DNA of 64,000 nt, taken from Salininema proteolyticum. Its GTDB lineage: Bacteria > Actinomycetota > Actinomycetes > Mycobacteriales > Micromonosporaceae. The DNA lies in contig NZ_JBHUNX010000001.1 of the NCBI RefSeq assembly GCF_042685645.1, positions 682,001 to 746,000 on the forward strand. Reading direction: 5' to 3'. The translations under genes and the position numbers were made by a program. Shown here one piece after another: positions 41,250-50,119 of the stretch. The notes beneath the pieces are model-generated. The model searched no databases. It was not told the DNA's origin and worked only from the letters and a program-made list of their open reading frames with translations. The stretch's first letter is position 1, and each line of letters begins with the position of its first letter.

Positions 41250-41867
41250 GTGGGCATCGAGTTCCTCCTGACCGCGTTCGTCGTCACCGTCTCACCGGGC
41301 ACGGGGGTGGTCTACACTCTCGCCGCCGGCCTGGCGCGAGGGTCCAAGGCCGCCGTCGTCGCCGCCTTCGGCTGCACCCTGGGCATCATCCCGCACCTGG
41401 CCGCCGCCATCGCGGGCGTCGCGGCCGTGCTGCACGCCAGCGCCGTGGCCTTCCAGGCCTTCAAGGTCGTCGGAGTGCTCTACCTCCTCTACCTCGCCTG
41501 GCAGGTCGTCCGGGAGAAGGGGGCGATGAGGCTGGACCAGAAGGCGGAGGAGAGGCCGGCCTCGTATCCGCGCGTCATCGGCACGGCGGTCCTCGTCAAC
41601 GCGCTCAACCCCAAGCTGTCGATCTTCTTCCTGGCCTTCCTCCCACAGTTCACGGCGCCGGACGACCCGCACGCGGCTCTCACCATGATCCGGCTGGGCC
41701 TGGTGTTCATGGCGATGACCTTCGCGGTGTTCACCGTGTACGGGCTCTTCGCCGCCAAGGTTCGCAGCCACGTCATTTCGCGGCCGCGCGTCATGGCGTG
41801 GATGCGCCGCTCCTTCGCGGCGGCCTTCGTCGGCCTCGGCATCCGATTGGCCGCGGCGGAGCGCTAG
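41250..41867 (+). CDS. LysE/RhtB-family amino-acid exporter
   Basis: 205 residues with six predicted TM helices. Family motif SPGTGVVYTLAAGLARGSKAA near the N-terminus, GVLYLLYLAWQ, and NALNPKLSIFFLAFLPQF. Exports amino acids or homoserine lactone-type compounds; substrate not predictable. GTG start with AAAGGA. The 292 bp after it hold no supported gene. Confidence 0.9.
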   Translation: MGIEFLLTAFVVTVSPGTGVVYTLAAGLARGSKAAVVAAFGCTLGIIPHLAAAIAGVAAVLHASAVAFQAFKVVGVLYLLYLAWQVVREKGAMRLDQKAEERPASYPRVIGTAVLVNALNPKLSIFFLAFLPQFTAPDDPHAALTMIRLGLVFMAMTFAVFTVYGLFAAKVRSHVISRPRVMAWMRRSFAAAFVGLGIRLAAAER

Positions 41868-42146
41868 CGGCGGACGTCCGACCGCGCGAAAAGACGGAGA
41901 TGGCATGCTGGGGGCGCGATTCCGCGGTCACCACCGATAGGAAGCGATCCTTTAGGGCCCGAGGGCGCGCCGGAAGGCCCGGAGTCCTGTCAGGACCCGG
42001 CGGCGCGAAGCGCCGACGCCGTTCTCCTCGCCGACGCCGGTATCCGCCCCAGGGGAATCGCGGGCGCCGACCGGAAAAGGCCGCCGCGACGCGAAACCCG
42101 GCCCGTCCCCGGTGCGGCTGGGGCCGCCTGCAAGCCGCACCACACG

Positions 42147-42152
42147 TACAAT
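42147..42152 (+). promoter_or_regulatory. -10 box, leaderless nucS
   Basis: TACAAT, 7 nt before the ATG at 42160. Confidence 0.65.
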
Positions 42153-42159
42153 CTCCTCC

Positions 42160-42825
42160 ATGCGTCTGATCATCGCCCGCTGCTCGGTGGACTACACCGG
42201 CCGGCTCTCCGCACACCTGCCGTCCGCCAAGCGCCTCATCATGCTCAAGGGCGACGGCTCGGTGCTCATCCACTCCGACGGCGGCTCCTACAAGCCGCTG
42301 AACTGGATGACGCCCCCGTGCACGGTCAAGGAGGACGGCGACGTCTGGACGGTCACCCACAAGAAGACCGGCGACAAGCTCACCATCCGCGTGGAGGAGA
42401 CCCTCGAAGAGGTCTCGCACGAGCTGGGCGTCGACCCGGGGCTGCAGAAGGACGGCGTCGAGGCGCACCTGCAGGAGCTCCTGGCCGCCGACACCGCGCC
42501 GCTCGGCGAGGGGTGGAACCTCGTGCGCCGAGAGTTCCCCACGGCCATCGGGCCGGTCGACCTCATGTGCCGCGACGGCGCCGGAGCCCATGTCGCCGTG
42601 GAGATCAAGCGGCGCGGCGAGATCGACGGCGTCGAGCAGCTGACCCGATACCTGGAGCTGCTCAACCGCGACCCGCTCCTCAAGCCCGTGGAGGGCGTCT
42701 TCGCCGCCCAGGTCATCAAGCCGCAGGCGAGGGTCCTCGCGGAGGACAGGGGCATCCGCTGCGTCGTCCTCGACTACGACGAGATGCGCGGGGCCGAGGA
42801 CGAGAGCCAGCCCCGGCTCTTCTAA
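42160..42825 (+). CDS. nucS: mismatch-specific endonuclease NucS/EndoMS
   Basis: 221 residues. It replaces MutS-MutL in actinobacterial mismatch repair by making double-strand cuts at mismatches. N-terminal dimerisation/DNA-binding domain (WMTPPC near 49-54); nuclease domain with D134 (GPVDLMC), E148-x-K150 (VAVEIKRRG), Q160 and Y164. The C-terminal QPRLF matches the beta-clamp-binding motif typical of the family. The long upstream in-frame extension was rejected because TACAAT lies 7 nt before this ATG. Confidence 0.95.
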   Translation: MRLIIARCSVDYTGRLSAHLPSAKRLIMLKGDGSVLIHSDGGSYKPLNWMTPPCTVKEDGDVWTVTHKKTGDKLTIRVEETLEEVSHELGVDPGLQKDGVEAHLQELLAADTAPLGEGWNLVRREFPTAIGPVDLMCRDGAGAHVAVEIKRRGEIDGVEQLTRYLELLNRDPLLKPVEGVFAAQVIKPQARVLAEDRGIRCVVLDYDEMRGAEDESQPRLF

Positions 42826-42832
42826 GCCTCCC

Positions 42833-42849
42833 GGGGCGGGGTCCGCCCC
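42833..42849 (+). terminator. short hairpin after nucS
   Basis: GGGGCGG - GGT - CCGCCCC; no T-tract. Confidence 0.4.
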
Positions 42850-43043
42850 TCCGCGGGGAAGGCGAGGCGGATCCGCGTCGGCCGTCCCCGGCGCCCGAGT
42901 ACCGGGGCGCCGGTGTTCCGAGTTGCTCGCCCGGGCCGCGGAACGCGCAGGAACGCCGCCCGCCGTACCGCCTTTGAGGTGGCCGTCGGCGCATTCGTGG
43001 GACGTTACCCGGGGAGCCGCACGGAAGGCTCGTCCGCTCTCGT

Positions 43044-43049
43044 TAAACT
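43044..43049 (+). promoter_or_regulatory. -10 box, leaderless manC
   Basis: TAAACT, 6 nt before the ATG at 43056. Confidence 0.6.
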
Positions 43050-43055
43050 GGTGGC

Positions 43056-44141
43056 ATGTTGCATGCGGTAGTTCCCGCCGGCGGTTCCGGCACCCGCCTT
43101 TGGCCCTTGTCCCGAGCCCAGCGCCCCAAGTTCCTCCTGCCCTTGACGGGATCGGAACGGTCCCTTCTCCAATCGACCGTGGAGCGCCTGGGGCACCTGT
43201 CCGACACCGACCACGTCTACGTCGTCACCGGCGCCGCCCACGCTGTCGACGTCGCGCGCCAGCTCTCCCACGTTCCGGGCGACAATATCCTCGTCGAGCC
43301 CTCGCCGCGCGACTCGGCCGCGGCGATCTCGTTGGCCGCCGCGGTGATCGCCGAGCGCGATCCGGAGGCGATCATGGGGTCCTTCGCCGCCGACCACCTG
43401 GTGCCGGACGCGGAGGCCTTCGCCGAGACGGTCGGCAAGGCCATGGAGCTGGCCGCCGACGGGCTCTTGATGACCATCGGCATCACGCCGACCGGTCCGG
43501 ACACCGGCCTGGGCTACCTGAGGCTGGGGGACCCCGTCGGACCGGGGCACAAGCTCGCCGCCTTCGTCGAGAAGCCCGACCAGGTCTCGGCCGTGGAGTA
43601 CGTCAGCTCCGGGCAGTACCTGTGGAACGCGGGCATGTTCGTGTGGCGCGTCGACGCCTTCCTCGACCAGCTGGCCAAGCGGAAACCGCAACTTCACCAG
43701 ACCGTCCGCCGGCTCGCGGAGGCCTGGGACTCGCCGCAGCGCGAGTCGCTGTTCGCGCAGCTGTGGCCCACTCTGGAGAAGATCTCGATCGACTACGCGG
43801 TCATGGAGCCCGCGGCCGCCGACGGCATGGTGGGCGTCGTTCCCGGGACGTTCAAGTGGGACGACGTGGGGGACTTCGACACGCTCGGGCAGGTGCTGAC
43901 GGGCGACGCCATGGGGAACGTGACCATCAACGCGGGCGACGCGCCCGAGCCGCTGCTCAACGAGTCCAAACGCAATGTGGTCGTCTCGGCGGGGCGCCGC
44001 TTCATCGCGACGATCGGCATGGACGACGCCATCGTGGTGGACACCGACGACGCGGTGCTGGTCGCGCCGCGCGACAGGGCGCAGGAGGTGAAGGCGGTCG
44101 TCGAGGAGCTCAAGGCCCGCGGCCGCGACGACCTCGTCTGA
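43056..44141 (+). CDS. manC: mannose-1-phosphate guanylyltransferase
   Basis: 361 residues. Makes GDP-mannose from GTP and mannose-1-P. Nucleotidyltransferase signature VPAGGSGTRLWPLSR (6-20) with RPKFLLPL, the GxFAADHLV metal loop, AFVEKPD, and WNAGMFVW; a left-handed beta tail follows. It lacks the isomerase half of bifunctional ManC. It acts with manB and manA downstream; GDP-mannose feeds mannosylated lipids and glycoproteins. Confidence 0.95.
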   Translation: MLHAVVPAGGSGTRLWPLSRAQRPKFLLPLTGSERSLLQSTVERLGHLSDTDHVYVVTGAAHAVDVARQLSHVPGDNILVEPSPRDSAAAISLAAAVIAERDPEAIMGSFAADHLVPDAEAFAETVGKAMELAADGLLMTIGITPTGPDTGLGYLRLGDPVGPGHKLAAFVEKPDQVSAVEYVSSGQYLWNAGMFVWRVDAFLDQLAKRKPQLHQTVRRLAEAWDSPQRESLFAQLWPTLEKISIDYAVMEPAAADGMVGVVPGTFKWDDVGDFDTLGQVLTGDAMGNVTINAGDAPEPLLNESKRNVVVSAGRRFIATIGMDDAIVVDTDDAVLVAPRDRAQEVKAVVEELKARGRDDLV

Positions 44142-44274
44142 GGCCTCCCCGGCGAGTACGGCGCCGGGAACACCGGCGCCGGGCTCCCGTTCGGGCCCGA
44201 CGCGGGCCATGACGGCGGTCGCGCCTGCCGGATGCGGAGTACTCTTCCCACTGAGAAGCGCTAGAAGGAGAAGA

Positions 44275-44835
44275 ATGGCGGAGACGGCAGGAACCACCGG
44301 GTCCCGACCGGAGGGGGAGGACGGGGCACCGTCCGCGTCGGCGGAAGCCGCCGGTCCCCGGTCCGAACCGGGCGGCGACGCCGTCGCCCGGAAGGCCGCC
44401 GCGGCGGTGCTCCTGCTCGCGGCGTTCCTGATCGTCGCGGCCGCGTCGCTCGACTGGCTCTACTCCGGCGGCACCGACCCGCGGGACACCGTGCTGTCCC
44501 GCGCCGCCCAGATGGGCTTCTCCGACAACTCTTCCGAGTGGCTGTTCACCGCTCTGCCCGTCGCCGCCCCGGCCGCCGCCGTCTGGCTCGCGCCCTCCAG
44601 GGCCACCCGATGGGCGGCTTCGCTCTGCTACGCCCTCTACCTCGTCGCAGGGGCCTCCCTGGCGGCCTCCGCGGCCCTCTTCGGCTTCGACTCGGCGCTC
44701 CAGGTGGAGCAGGCGGACTACGAGTGGATCACGCCGGGGGACGCGGGCTGGACCCTCGTCGTCCAGTCGGCCCACCTTCTCGTGGCGGGCGCGCTCTGGG
44801 CTTGGGCGGCACGCCGGAGCCGGATTTCCTCATAA
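44275..44835 (+). CDS. four-TM membrane protein of unknown function
   Basis: 186 residues: a 40-residue acidic disordered N-terminus, then hydrophobic segments AAAAVLLLAAFLIVAAASL, FTALPVAAPAAAVWLAP, WAASLCYALYLVAGASLAAS and VVQSAHLLVAGALWAWAARR. No family recognised. ATG with AGAAGGAG. It sits between manC and whiB, where other actinobacteria often carry cofactor F420 genes; those are absent here. Confidence 0.65.
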   Translation: MAETAGTTGSRPEGEDGAPSASAEAAGPRSEPGGDAVARKAAAAVLLLAAFLIVAAASLDWLYSGGTDPRDTVLSRAAQMGFSDNSSEWLFTALPVAAPAAAVWLAPSRATRWAASLCYALYLVAGASLAASAALFGFDSALQVEQADYEWITPGDAGWTLVVQSAHLLVAGALWAWAARRSRISS

Positions 44836-45515
44836 TCCTCTAATCCGCTGCGCCCCAAAAGAATGAAAGGGCGGCGGTCGACCGACGCCCGGCCATCGGT
44901 GTCAGAAATGCATGAATCTCACTCAAATGGGTGAGTAGTCCGATGCCGGTTGTCCGCTTTGTCACCTTGCGCTATGGTGTGATACCTAGCTGTGATCGAC
45001 CACAGTGTCACTCGCGACTCGCCTCCATACCAAAGCCGTTAGGGCAGAAGAGCTTCGCCGTCGTCCGACCAGACCGGCGGCCGAACGCCGATGAAGCGGA
45101 GAGCGCAGCCGAGGCCGCGCCGGAACCACCGACGCCGGCGGGGCGGACACGCGGCCACGGCATCTCAGACCACAGAACCTTTGTTCGGGATGGACACGTA
45201 CGGGGAGGTGCGTGACCGATCGGAGGTTCGGTCGTTGACATAGATAGGAAGGAGAGCCGCGCAGCGCGGAGACGATTCATCCAGCCGTCCGCCGCCGGCC
45301 GGCACCGCCGGGGCGGGACCCAGAAGTCCCCTGTCGGCCCACGTCCCCGACCGCCCGGCCCGGCCGGGCCGTCACCGTCCGGACCCGAAGCGCCCGGGCC
45401 GTCGGGGCAGGCCGTCCAGGACACCAGACCCGAATCGTCACTTCCTGCGGCTCGAGCGGTGGCTCTCCGAACGATCGCGCCGTTCCACGGCGCCATTACA
45501 GGAGGCGTAGCGTAA
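44836..45515. other. long regulatory region upstream of whiB
   Basis: 680 bp without a supported gene. It contains inverted repeat CTCAC-N8-GTGAG (44918-44935, which also reads ACTCA-N6-TGAGT), a promoter (44950-44978) and CTGTG-ATCGAC-CACAG (44990-45005) just downstream of the predicted start, reminiscent of a Crp half-site pair. A second TTGACA occurs at 45235 without a clear -10. The implied leader is over 500 nt and very GC-rich (for example GGGAC/GTCCC near 45317-45332). Confidence 0.5.
44950..44978 (+). promoter_or_regulatory. whiB promoter candidate
   Basis: TTGTCC (44950-44955), 17-bp spacer, TATGGT (44973-44978). Confidence 0.5.
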
Positions 45516-45965
45516 ATGGAAACCAGAGACTACCTTTCGGAACTGCTGGGCACCGTCCAGGACTGGCAGGCTCGGGCGCTGTGCGCGCAGACGGACCCGG
45601 AGGCGTTCTTCCCGGAGAAGGGCGGATCGACCCGGGACGCGAAACGCATATGCGCCCGTTGCGATGTACGCGACGACTGCCTCAAGTACGCCTTGGAACA
45701 CGACGAGCGGTTCGGCATCTGGGGAGGCCTCTCCGAGCGGGAGAGGCGCAAGATCAAGCGCCAGGCGCGCGAGGCGGCCCAGCTCTGCGGCGACGTGTTC
45801 CGGCCGTTGGTGATCGCGGGCGGGACCCCGATGATCACCACGGAGGCCGGCGGAGTGACCGTCCTCGGAGGCGTGTCCGGCCCGGCCGACCTCTACGGCC
45901 GGGTGCCCGCGCAGACCAACAGCAGCGAAGAGCAGCAGCCGCAGCGCGTCCCGGTCGGCGTCTGA
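45516..45965 (+). CDS. whiB: WhiB-type [4Fe-4S] transcriptional regulator
   Basis: 149 residues. The Wbl core is complete: C23 (ALCAQTDPEAFFPEKGGSTRDAK split), C46-xx-C49 (ICARCDVRDDC) and C55 ligate the cluster, and GIWGGLSERERRKIKRQ forms the sigma-binding turn and basic tail. EAFFPEKGGSTR is specific for the WhiB (WhmD/WhiB2) subfamily, which with WhiA controls sporulation septation and division genes. Streptomyces WhiB is about 87 residues; here a 60-residue C-terminal extension with an extra Cys (AQLCGDVF) follows. ATG with AGGAGG. Confidence 0.93.
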   Translation: METRDYLSELLGTVQDWQARALCAQTDPEAFFPEKGGSTRDAKRICARCDVRDDCLKYALEHDERFGIWGGLSERERRKIKRQAREAAQLCGDVFRPLVIAGGTPMITTEAGGVTVLGGVSGPADLYGRVPAQTNSSEEQQPQRVPVGV

Positions 45966-46390
45966 CCCTTGTTCCGTTGAGCTCCTAGAGGGCCCGTGCC
46001 GCGCGGTACCCACCCGCCGCGCGGCACGGCCCCGAGCGTCTTCCGGCGTGCGCCGCCGCGACCGCCTTCTCCAACGCGGCTTCGGACGGCCTTCCGCGCA
46101 GCCCACCGCGATCGGTCCTCGGCCGTTTCGGCGGCGCCGGCCCCCGCGCACGCGGGGTGGCAGCGGTAGAGCACGCCCCGCTGCACCTCGGTGAACTGCC
46201 TCCCGCACGCACGCACGGTGTCAGCGTTCCCCCATTGCAAGAGGCTGCCGCCCTTCGAGCCTCCCCCTCCCACACAGGCGTGGCGTCAGCCGCACCGGGG
46301 AATCTAACCCTCCCGCCGAACGCCTCCCCACGCGCGGCGTCAGCCGGTCGCGCCCCCGTCCGCGGTCTCCACGACCGTGTCCGCGCAGTG
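45966..46390. other. gene-poor stretch whiB - metallopeptidase
   Basis: 425 bp. After the whiB terminator, a motif GGYGTCAGC recurs at 46217, 46282 and 46336, with a variant (AGTGTCAGT) at 46387 that includes the stop of the next gene. A minus-strand frame with a CGRQFTE...YRCHPAC pattern (about 46030-46220) has GC-rich third positions but no convincing start or family; not called as a gene. Confidence 0.4.
45990..46033 (+). terminator. long GC hairpin after whiB
   Basis: GTGCCGCGCGG (45996-46006) pairs with CCGCGCGGCAC (46017-46027); the stem extends with one mismatch to 45990/46033. No T-tract. Confidence 0.55.
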
Positions 46391-46822
46391 TCAGTAGTCG
46401 AGGTCCTCGGGCTCCACTCCCAGCAGTGCGGCCAGCTGCTCGGCCAGCACCGACTGAATCAGCATCTCCTTCTCGCTCCTGCCGATCGAGCGCATCTCTA
46501 TGGGCCGCCGGTAGAGCACTATCCGGGGCGAGGCGGCCACCGTTCCCGGCTGCGACGGGAAGAGCCGCGCGAGGGGGACTCCGGCATCCTCCACAATGTC
46601 AGCGTCGTAGGGGGTCACGTCCGGGGGAATGTCCGCGACCGCGAATTCAATGTGACGAAGGCTACCCACCCGGGCGTCCAGGCTCGTCGCCAGCCTCTGC
46701 TCGATCTTGCCGACGGCGGCCATCACCATCCCGTCGAACCGCTCTCTAGAGGTCTTCCTAGCTGGAAGAACACTGGGCATGAGCGGCCCTCGCATGCCCC
46801 TTCCGTGTCTGTCCCTTTGCAT
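46391..46822 (-). CDS. metallopeptidase-family protein with degenerate HExxH
   Basis: 143 residues of the zincin-like family found beside whiB/DUF3499 in actinobacteria (RDRHGRGMRGP at the N-terminus; FAVADIPPD; RIVLYRRPIE). Where active relatives have HExxH, the helix here reads VLAEQLAALLG, so zinc binding is doubtful and the protein is probably non-catalytic, as in many actinobacterial members. ATG 46822 lies 6 nt after TATTCT. Confidence 0.75.
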   Translation of the reverse strand: MQRDRHGRGMRGPLMPSVLPARKTSRERFDGMVMAAVGKIEQRLATSLDARVGSLRHIEFAVADIPPDVTPYDADIVEDAGVPLARLFPSQPGTVAASPRIVLYRRPIEMRSIGRSEKEMLIQSVLAEQLAALLGVEPEDLDY

Positions 46823-46828
46823 GAATCC

Positions 46829-46880
46829 AGAATAAACCGCCGGAATGGAAACACCGAGCGTCCGCCGATAGTGGTAGTTT
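46829..46880. promoter_or_regulatory. divergent leaderless promoters (metallopeptidase-like / DUF3499)
   Basis: Minus-strand TATTCT (46834-46829), 6 nt from the ATG at 46822; plus-strand TAGTTT (46875-46880), 6 nt from the GTG at 46887. Confidence 0.6.
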
Positions 46881-46886
46881 CGTCAT

Positions 46887-47282
46887 GTGAGGTCGGATCG
46901 TCGTTGTTCCCGAAACGGTTGCCGCCAACCGGCGGTCGCTACGCTGACATATATCTACGCGGACTCAACCGCGGTAGTGGGCCCTCTCGCCACGGCGCGA
47001 GAGCCCCACAGCTATGACCTGTGCTCTCTGCACGCCGGGCGCCTCACCGCGCCCCGAGGCTGGGAGTTGGTGCGCCACAAAGGCGACTACGACGCCCCCA
47101 TGCCCACCGACGACGACCTCGTCGCGCTGGCCAACGCGGTCCGCGAGGCCGCCGGCGGCGAGCCCGAGAACATGGACGAGGAACCCGCCTCCGAAACGGA
47201 GCGGCCCATGCCACGTCGCGGCGAACCGACCATCCGCGGCCACTTGCGGGTCGTTCAAGCTGAGGACGACCAGAGACGGTGA
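46887..47282 (+). CDS. DUF3499 family protein
   Basis: 131 residues. N-terminal zinc-ribbon-like pattern RRCSRNGCRQPAVATLTY, then SYDLCSLHAGRLTAPRGWELV, giving four Cys/His that probably bind zinc. The acidic C-terminus is variable. Found almost only in actinobacteria next to manB; function unknown. GTG start, leaderless. Confidence 0.9.
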   Translation: MRSDRRCSRNGCRQPAVATLTYIYADSTAVVGPLATAREPHSYDLCSLHAGRLTAPRGWELVRHKGDYDAPMPTDDDLVALANAVREAAGGEPENMDEEPASETERPMPRRGEPTIRGHLRVVQAEDDQRR

Positions 47283-47307
47283 CGAGACCCCGAAAGGGCG
47301 GCACACA

Positions 47308-48699
47308 GTGGCAGCGCACAGCAAAGACGCGAACGAACTCAAGAAGATCGTCAAGGCCTACGACATCCGGGGCCTGGCCGGAGAGCAGCTCACCACCGCG
47401 ATGATGGAGGCGCTCGGCTGTGCCGCCGGCGAAGTCGCCGGAGCCGAGACCTGGACCCTCGCCCACGACATGCGCGACACCGGACCGACCTACGCCCGCG
47501 CCTTCGCCAAGGGCCTCAACCGCGCCGGAGTCGACGCCGTCCTCGCCGGACTCTGCGCCACCGACATGATCTACTACATCGCCGGACGCCACGGCACGGC
47601 CGGCGCCATGTTCACCGCCAGCCACAACCCCGCCGAGTACAACGGCATCAAGCTCTGCCTCCCCGGCGCCCGCCCCATCGGGCTGGACACCGGCCTCGCC
47701 GAGATCCGCGACCGCGCCGTGGAACTCCTCGAAGGAGCCGACTGGCCCGACAAGGACGGCACCGTCACCGAGCACGACTACCTCGGCGAGTACGCCGCCT
47801 ACATGCGCGAGCTGGTCGACCTGGGCGGCATCCGCCCCCTCAAGGTCGTCGTCGACGCCGGCAACGGCATGGCCGGCCACACCGTTCCCGCCGTCCTCGG
47901 CGACGGCCCCCTGCCGGCCCTCCCCCTGACGATCGACCCGCTCTACTTCGAGCTCGACGGCACCTTCCCCAACCACGAGGCCAACCCGCTCGAGCCGGCC
48001 AACCTCGTCGACCTACAGGAGCGCGTCCGCACCACCGACGCCGACCTCGGCCTCGCCTTCGACGGGGACGCCGACCGCTGCTTCGTCGTCGACGCCGACG
48101 GCGAGCCCGTCTCGCCCTCCGCCATCACCGCCCTCATCGCCGCCCGCGAACTGGACAAGCACCCCGGCGCCTCGATCGTCCACAATCTCATCACCTCCCG
48201 CGCCGTCCCCGAGATAGTCGCCGAGAACGGCGGCGAAGCGGTCCGAACCCGAGTGGGGCACTCCTACATCAAGGCCACCATGGCCGAGGTCGACGCCGTC
48301 TTCGGAGGCGAGCACTCCGCCCACTATTACTTCAAGGAGTTCTGGTACGCCGACACCGGCATGCTCGCCGCGATGCACGTGCTGGCCGCCGTCGGCGGAG
48401 GCGACCAGAGCCTCGCCGACCTAGCCGCCGACCTCGAACGCTACGTCGCCAGCGGAGAGATCAACACCTCCGTGGACGACACCGGCGAGAAGCTCCGCGA
48501 CCTCAGGCAGATCTACGGGACGACCTGCGACGTCGACATCGACGAGCTGGACGGCCTGACCCTCGGCTACAAGGACGGCACCTGGGCCAACATCCGCCCG
48601 TCCAACACCGAACCCCTCCTGCGGCTCAACGTCGAGGGCCCCGACCTCGCCGCCATGGAGCGTATCCGCGACGAAGTGCTCTCCCACATCAGAGGGTAG
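47308..48699 (+). CDS. manB: phosphomannomutase/phosphoglucomutase
   Basis: 463 residues, alpha-D-phosphohexomutase family; interconverts mannose-6-P and mannose-1-P. Phosphoserine S105 in TASHNP, metal loop DGDADR, sugar loop GEHSAHYYF and phosphate loop RPSNTEP are all intact. GTG with AAAGGG. Supplies mannose-1-P to ManC. Confidence 0.96.
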   Translation: MAAHSKDANELKKIVKAYDIRGLAGEQLTTAMMEALGCAAGEVAGAETWTLAHDMRDTGPTYARAFAKGLNRAGVDAVLAGLCATDMIYYIAGRHGTAGAMFTASHNPAEYNGIKLCLPGARPIGLDTGLAEIRDRAVELLEGADWPDKDGTVTEHDYLGEYAAYMRELVDLGGIRPLKVVVDAGNGMAGHTVPAVLGDGPLPALPLTIDPLYFELDGTFPNHEANPLEPANLVDLQERVRTTDADLGLAFDGDADRCFVVDADGEPVSPSAITALIAARELDKHPGASIVHNLITSRAVPEIVAENGGEAVRTRVGHSYIKATMAEVDAVFGGEHSAHYYFKEFWYADTGMLAAMHVLAAVGGGDQSLADLAADLERYVASGEINTSVDDTGEKLRDLRQIYGTTCDVDIDELDGLTLGYKDGTWANIRPSNTEPLLRLNVEGPDLAAMERIRDEVLSHIRG

Positions 48700-48748
48700 G
48701 ACGCCGGGGACCACGACAGCGAAGGCCGTAAAACTGAAAGGGAGTGCC

Positions 48749-48943
48749 ATGCCAGACAACCACACGGAAGACGGTCTGCCGGACATCCTCCTCGACATCC
48801 TGCGCTGCCCTGCGGACAAGGCGAAGCTCGAGTACCACGAGGAGGACGACACGCTCGTCTGCACCGAGTGCGGCACCGCCTACCCCGTCGAGGGCAACAT
48901 TCCGGTTATGTTGAACCCCAAGCACGGCAACGAAGAGGAATAG
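48749..48943 (+). CDS. Trm112-family zinc-ribbon protein
   Basis: 64 residues. LLDILRCPADKAKL with a later CTECGTAYPVEGNIPVML gives Cys20, Cys38 and Cys41 and the Trm112/YcaR fold that stabilises methyltransferases in other systems. It lies between manB and the SIS gene, a conserved position. ATG with AAAGGGAG. Confidence 0.9.
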   Translation: MPDNHTEDGLPDILLDILRCPADKAKLEYHEEDDTLVCTECGTAYPVEGNIPVMLNPKHGNEEE

Positions 48944-48961
48944 CGGTCCCTGGGAGGCACC

Positions 48962-50119
48962 ATGGCAGAGAACATCACCGGCGACGCGCACGCCGACGAG
49001 CACCGCCTCGAGAACGTTGAAGAGCAGGGCGAGCCCGGCGGGCCGCTGTGGGCGCTGGCCAACGCCGGCCCCAGCCTCCGGGAGATCTCCGCGCTCACCG
49101 CGGAGGCCGGCCTCTCTGAACTGGCCGAGGACGGCCGCCCCCGAGCGGTCGTCGTCGCCGGAGTCGGCACCGCCGCCCGCACCGGCGACATCCTCCAGAC
49201 GGTGGCCGGCCCGCGCTGCCCCGTCCCGATCTTCGCCCACCGCTCCGAGGGCGTGCCCGGCTGGGTCGGAGCGGGCGACGTCGTCCTCGCCGTCTCCGGC
49301 TCCGGACGCTCGCCCGAGGCCCTCGCCGCGGCCGAGGCCGCCGCGCGCCGGGGCGCTCGCCTGGTGGCCATCGGCGCCCCCGACTCACAGCTGCAGGGCG
49401 TCGCCGAGCGCGCCCGCGCTCCCTTCATCCCCGTCCCGCGCCGCGCCCCGGCCCTGATGAGCCTGTGGGCGTTGGCCGTCCCCGTGCTCATGGCCGGGCG
49501 CGCGCTCGGGCTGGTCCCCGTCACCGAGGCCGACATCGCCGAGACGGCCCGCCGCCTCGACGAGGACGCCGAGCGCTGCCGCCCGACCGCCGACTCCTTC
49601 GTCAACCCGGCCAAGGAGATGGCCATGAACCTGGCCGGCACCGTACCGGTCGTGTGGGGCTCCAGCCCCCTGGCCGGCGTGGCGGCCCTGCGCTTCGGCG
49701 ACATGCTCGCCACCAACGCCCGCTACCCCGCCGTCGCCGGGGAGCTCACCGAGGTCGGGCGCGGCCAGGTCGGCCTCCTCGACGGACCCTACGGCTCCCT
49801 CGTCGACCGCGACATCTTCGCCGACGAAGCGGCCGAGACCCGCCTGCGGATCATCCTCATGCGCGACGACGGGCTGGAGGGCGACGACACCACCCCCGAA
49901 CCGGACAAACGCCGCGCCGAGGCCATCATCGAGCTGGCCGAGCAGCGCAACCTGCACCTCGACATCGTCAACGCCGAGGGCGGATGCGCCCTGGAGCGGC
50001 TGGCCTCCCTCATCGCCGTGACGGACTTCGCCTCGGTGTACCTGGCGCTCGCGCACGGCTTCGACCCGCGCAAGGTGCCGGCGGTCGCCGAGATGAAGGA
50101 CCTCGTCGCCGGGTCCTGA
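48962..50119 (+). CDS. SIS-domain phosphosugar isomerase (bifunctional PGI/PMI-like)
   Basis: 385 residues with two SIS halves (VVVAGVGTAARTGDIL; VLAVSGSGRSPEALAAAEAAARRG; VPVVWGSSPLAGVAALRFGDML). Members between manB and manA in actinobacteria are annotated as phosphoglucose/phosphomannose isomerases, though many are catalytically unproven. Starts 18 bp after the Trm112 gene. Confidence 0.85.
   Translation: MAENITGDAHADEHRLENVEEQGEPGGPLWALANAGPSLREISALTAEAGLSELAEDGRPRAVVVAGVGTAARTGDILQTVAGPRCPVPIFAHRSEGVPGWVGAGDVVLAVSGSGRSPEALAAAEAAARRGARLVAIGAPDSQLQGVAERARAPFIPVPRRAPALMSLWALAVPVLMAGRALGLVPVTEADIAETARRLDEDAERCRPTADSFVNPAKEMAMNLAGTVPVVWGSSPLAGVAALRFGDMLATNARYPAVAGELTEVGRGQVGLLDGPYGSLVDRDIFADEAAETRLRIILMRDDGLEGDDTTPEPDKRRAEAIIELAEQRNLHLDIVNAEGGCALERLASLIAVTDFASVYLALAHGFDPRKVPAVAEMKDLVAGS

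Noticed and set aside
44931..45215. 94-codon plus-strand frame upstream of whiB
   Set aside because: It would start within the promoter region, has no ribosome site or family resemblance, and its composition is not coding-like.
45893..46273. Minus-strand Cys-containing small ORF downstream of whiB
   Set aside because: Partly coding-like third positions, but it overlaps the whiB terminator hairpin and the whiB 3' end, lacks a good start, and matches no family. Kept only as a low-interest finding.
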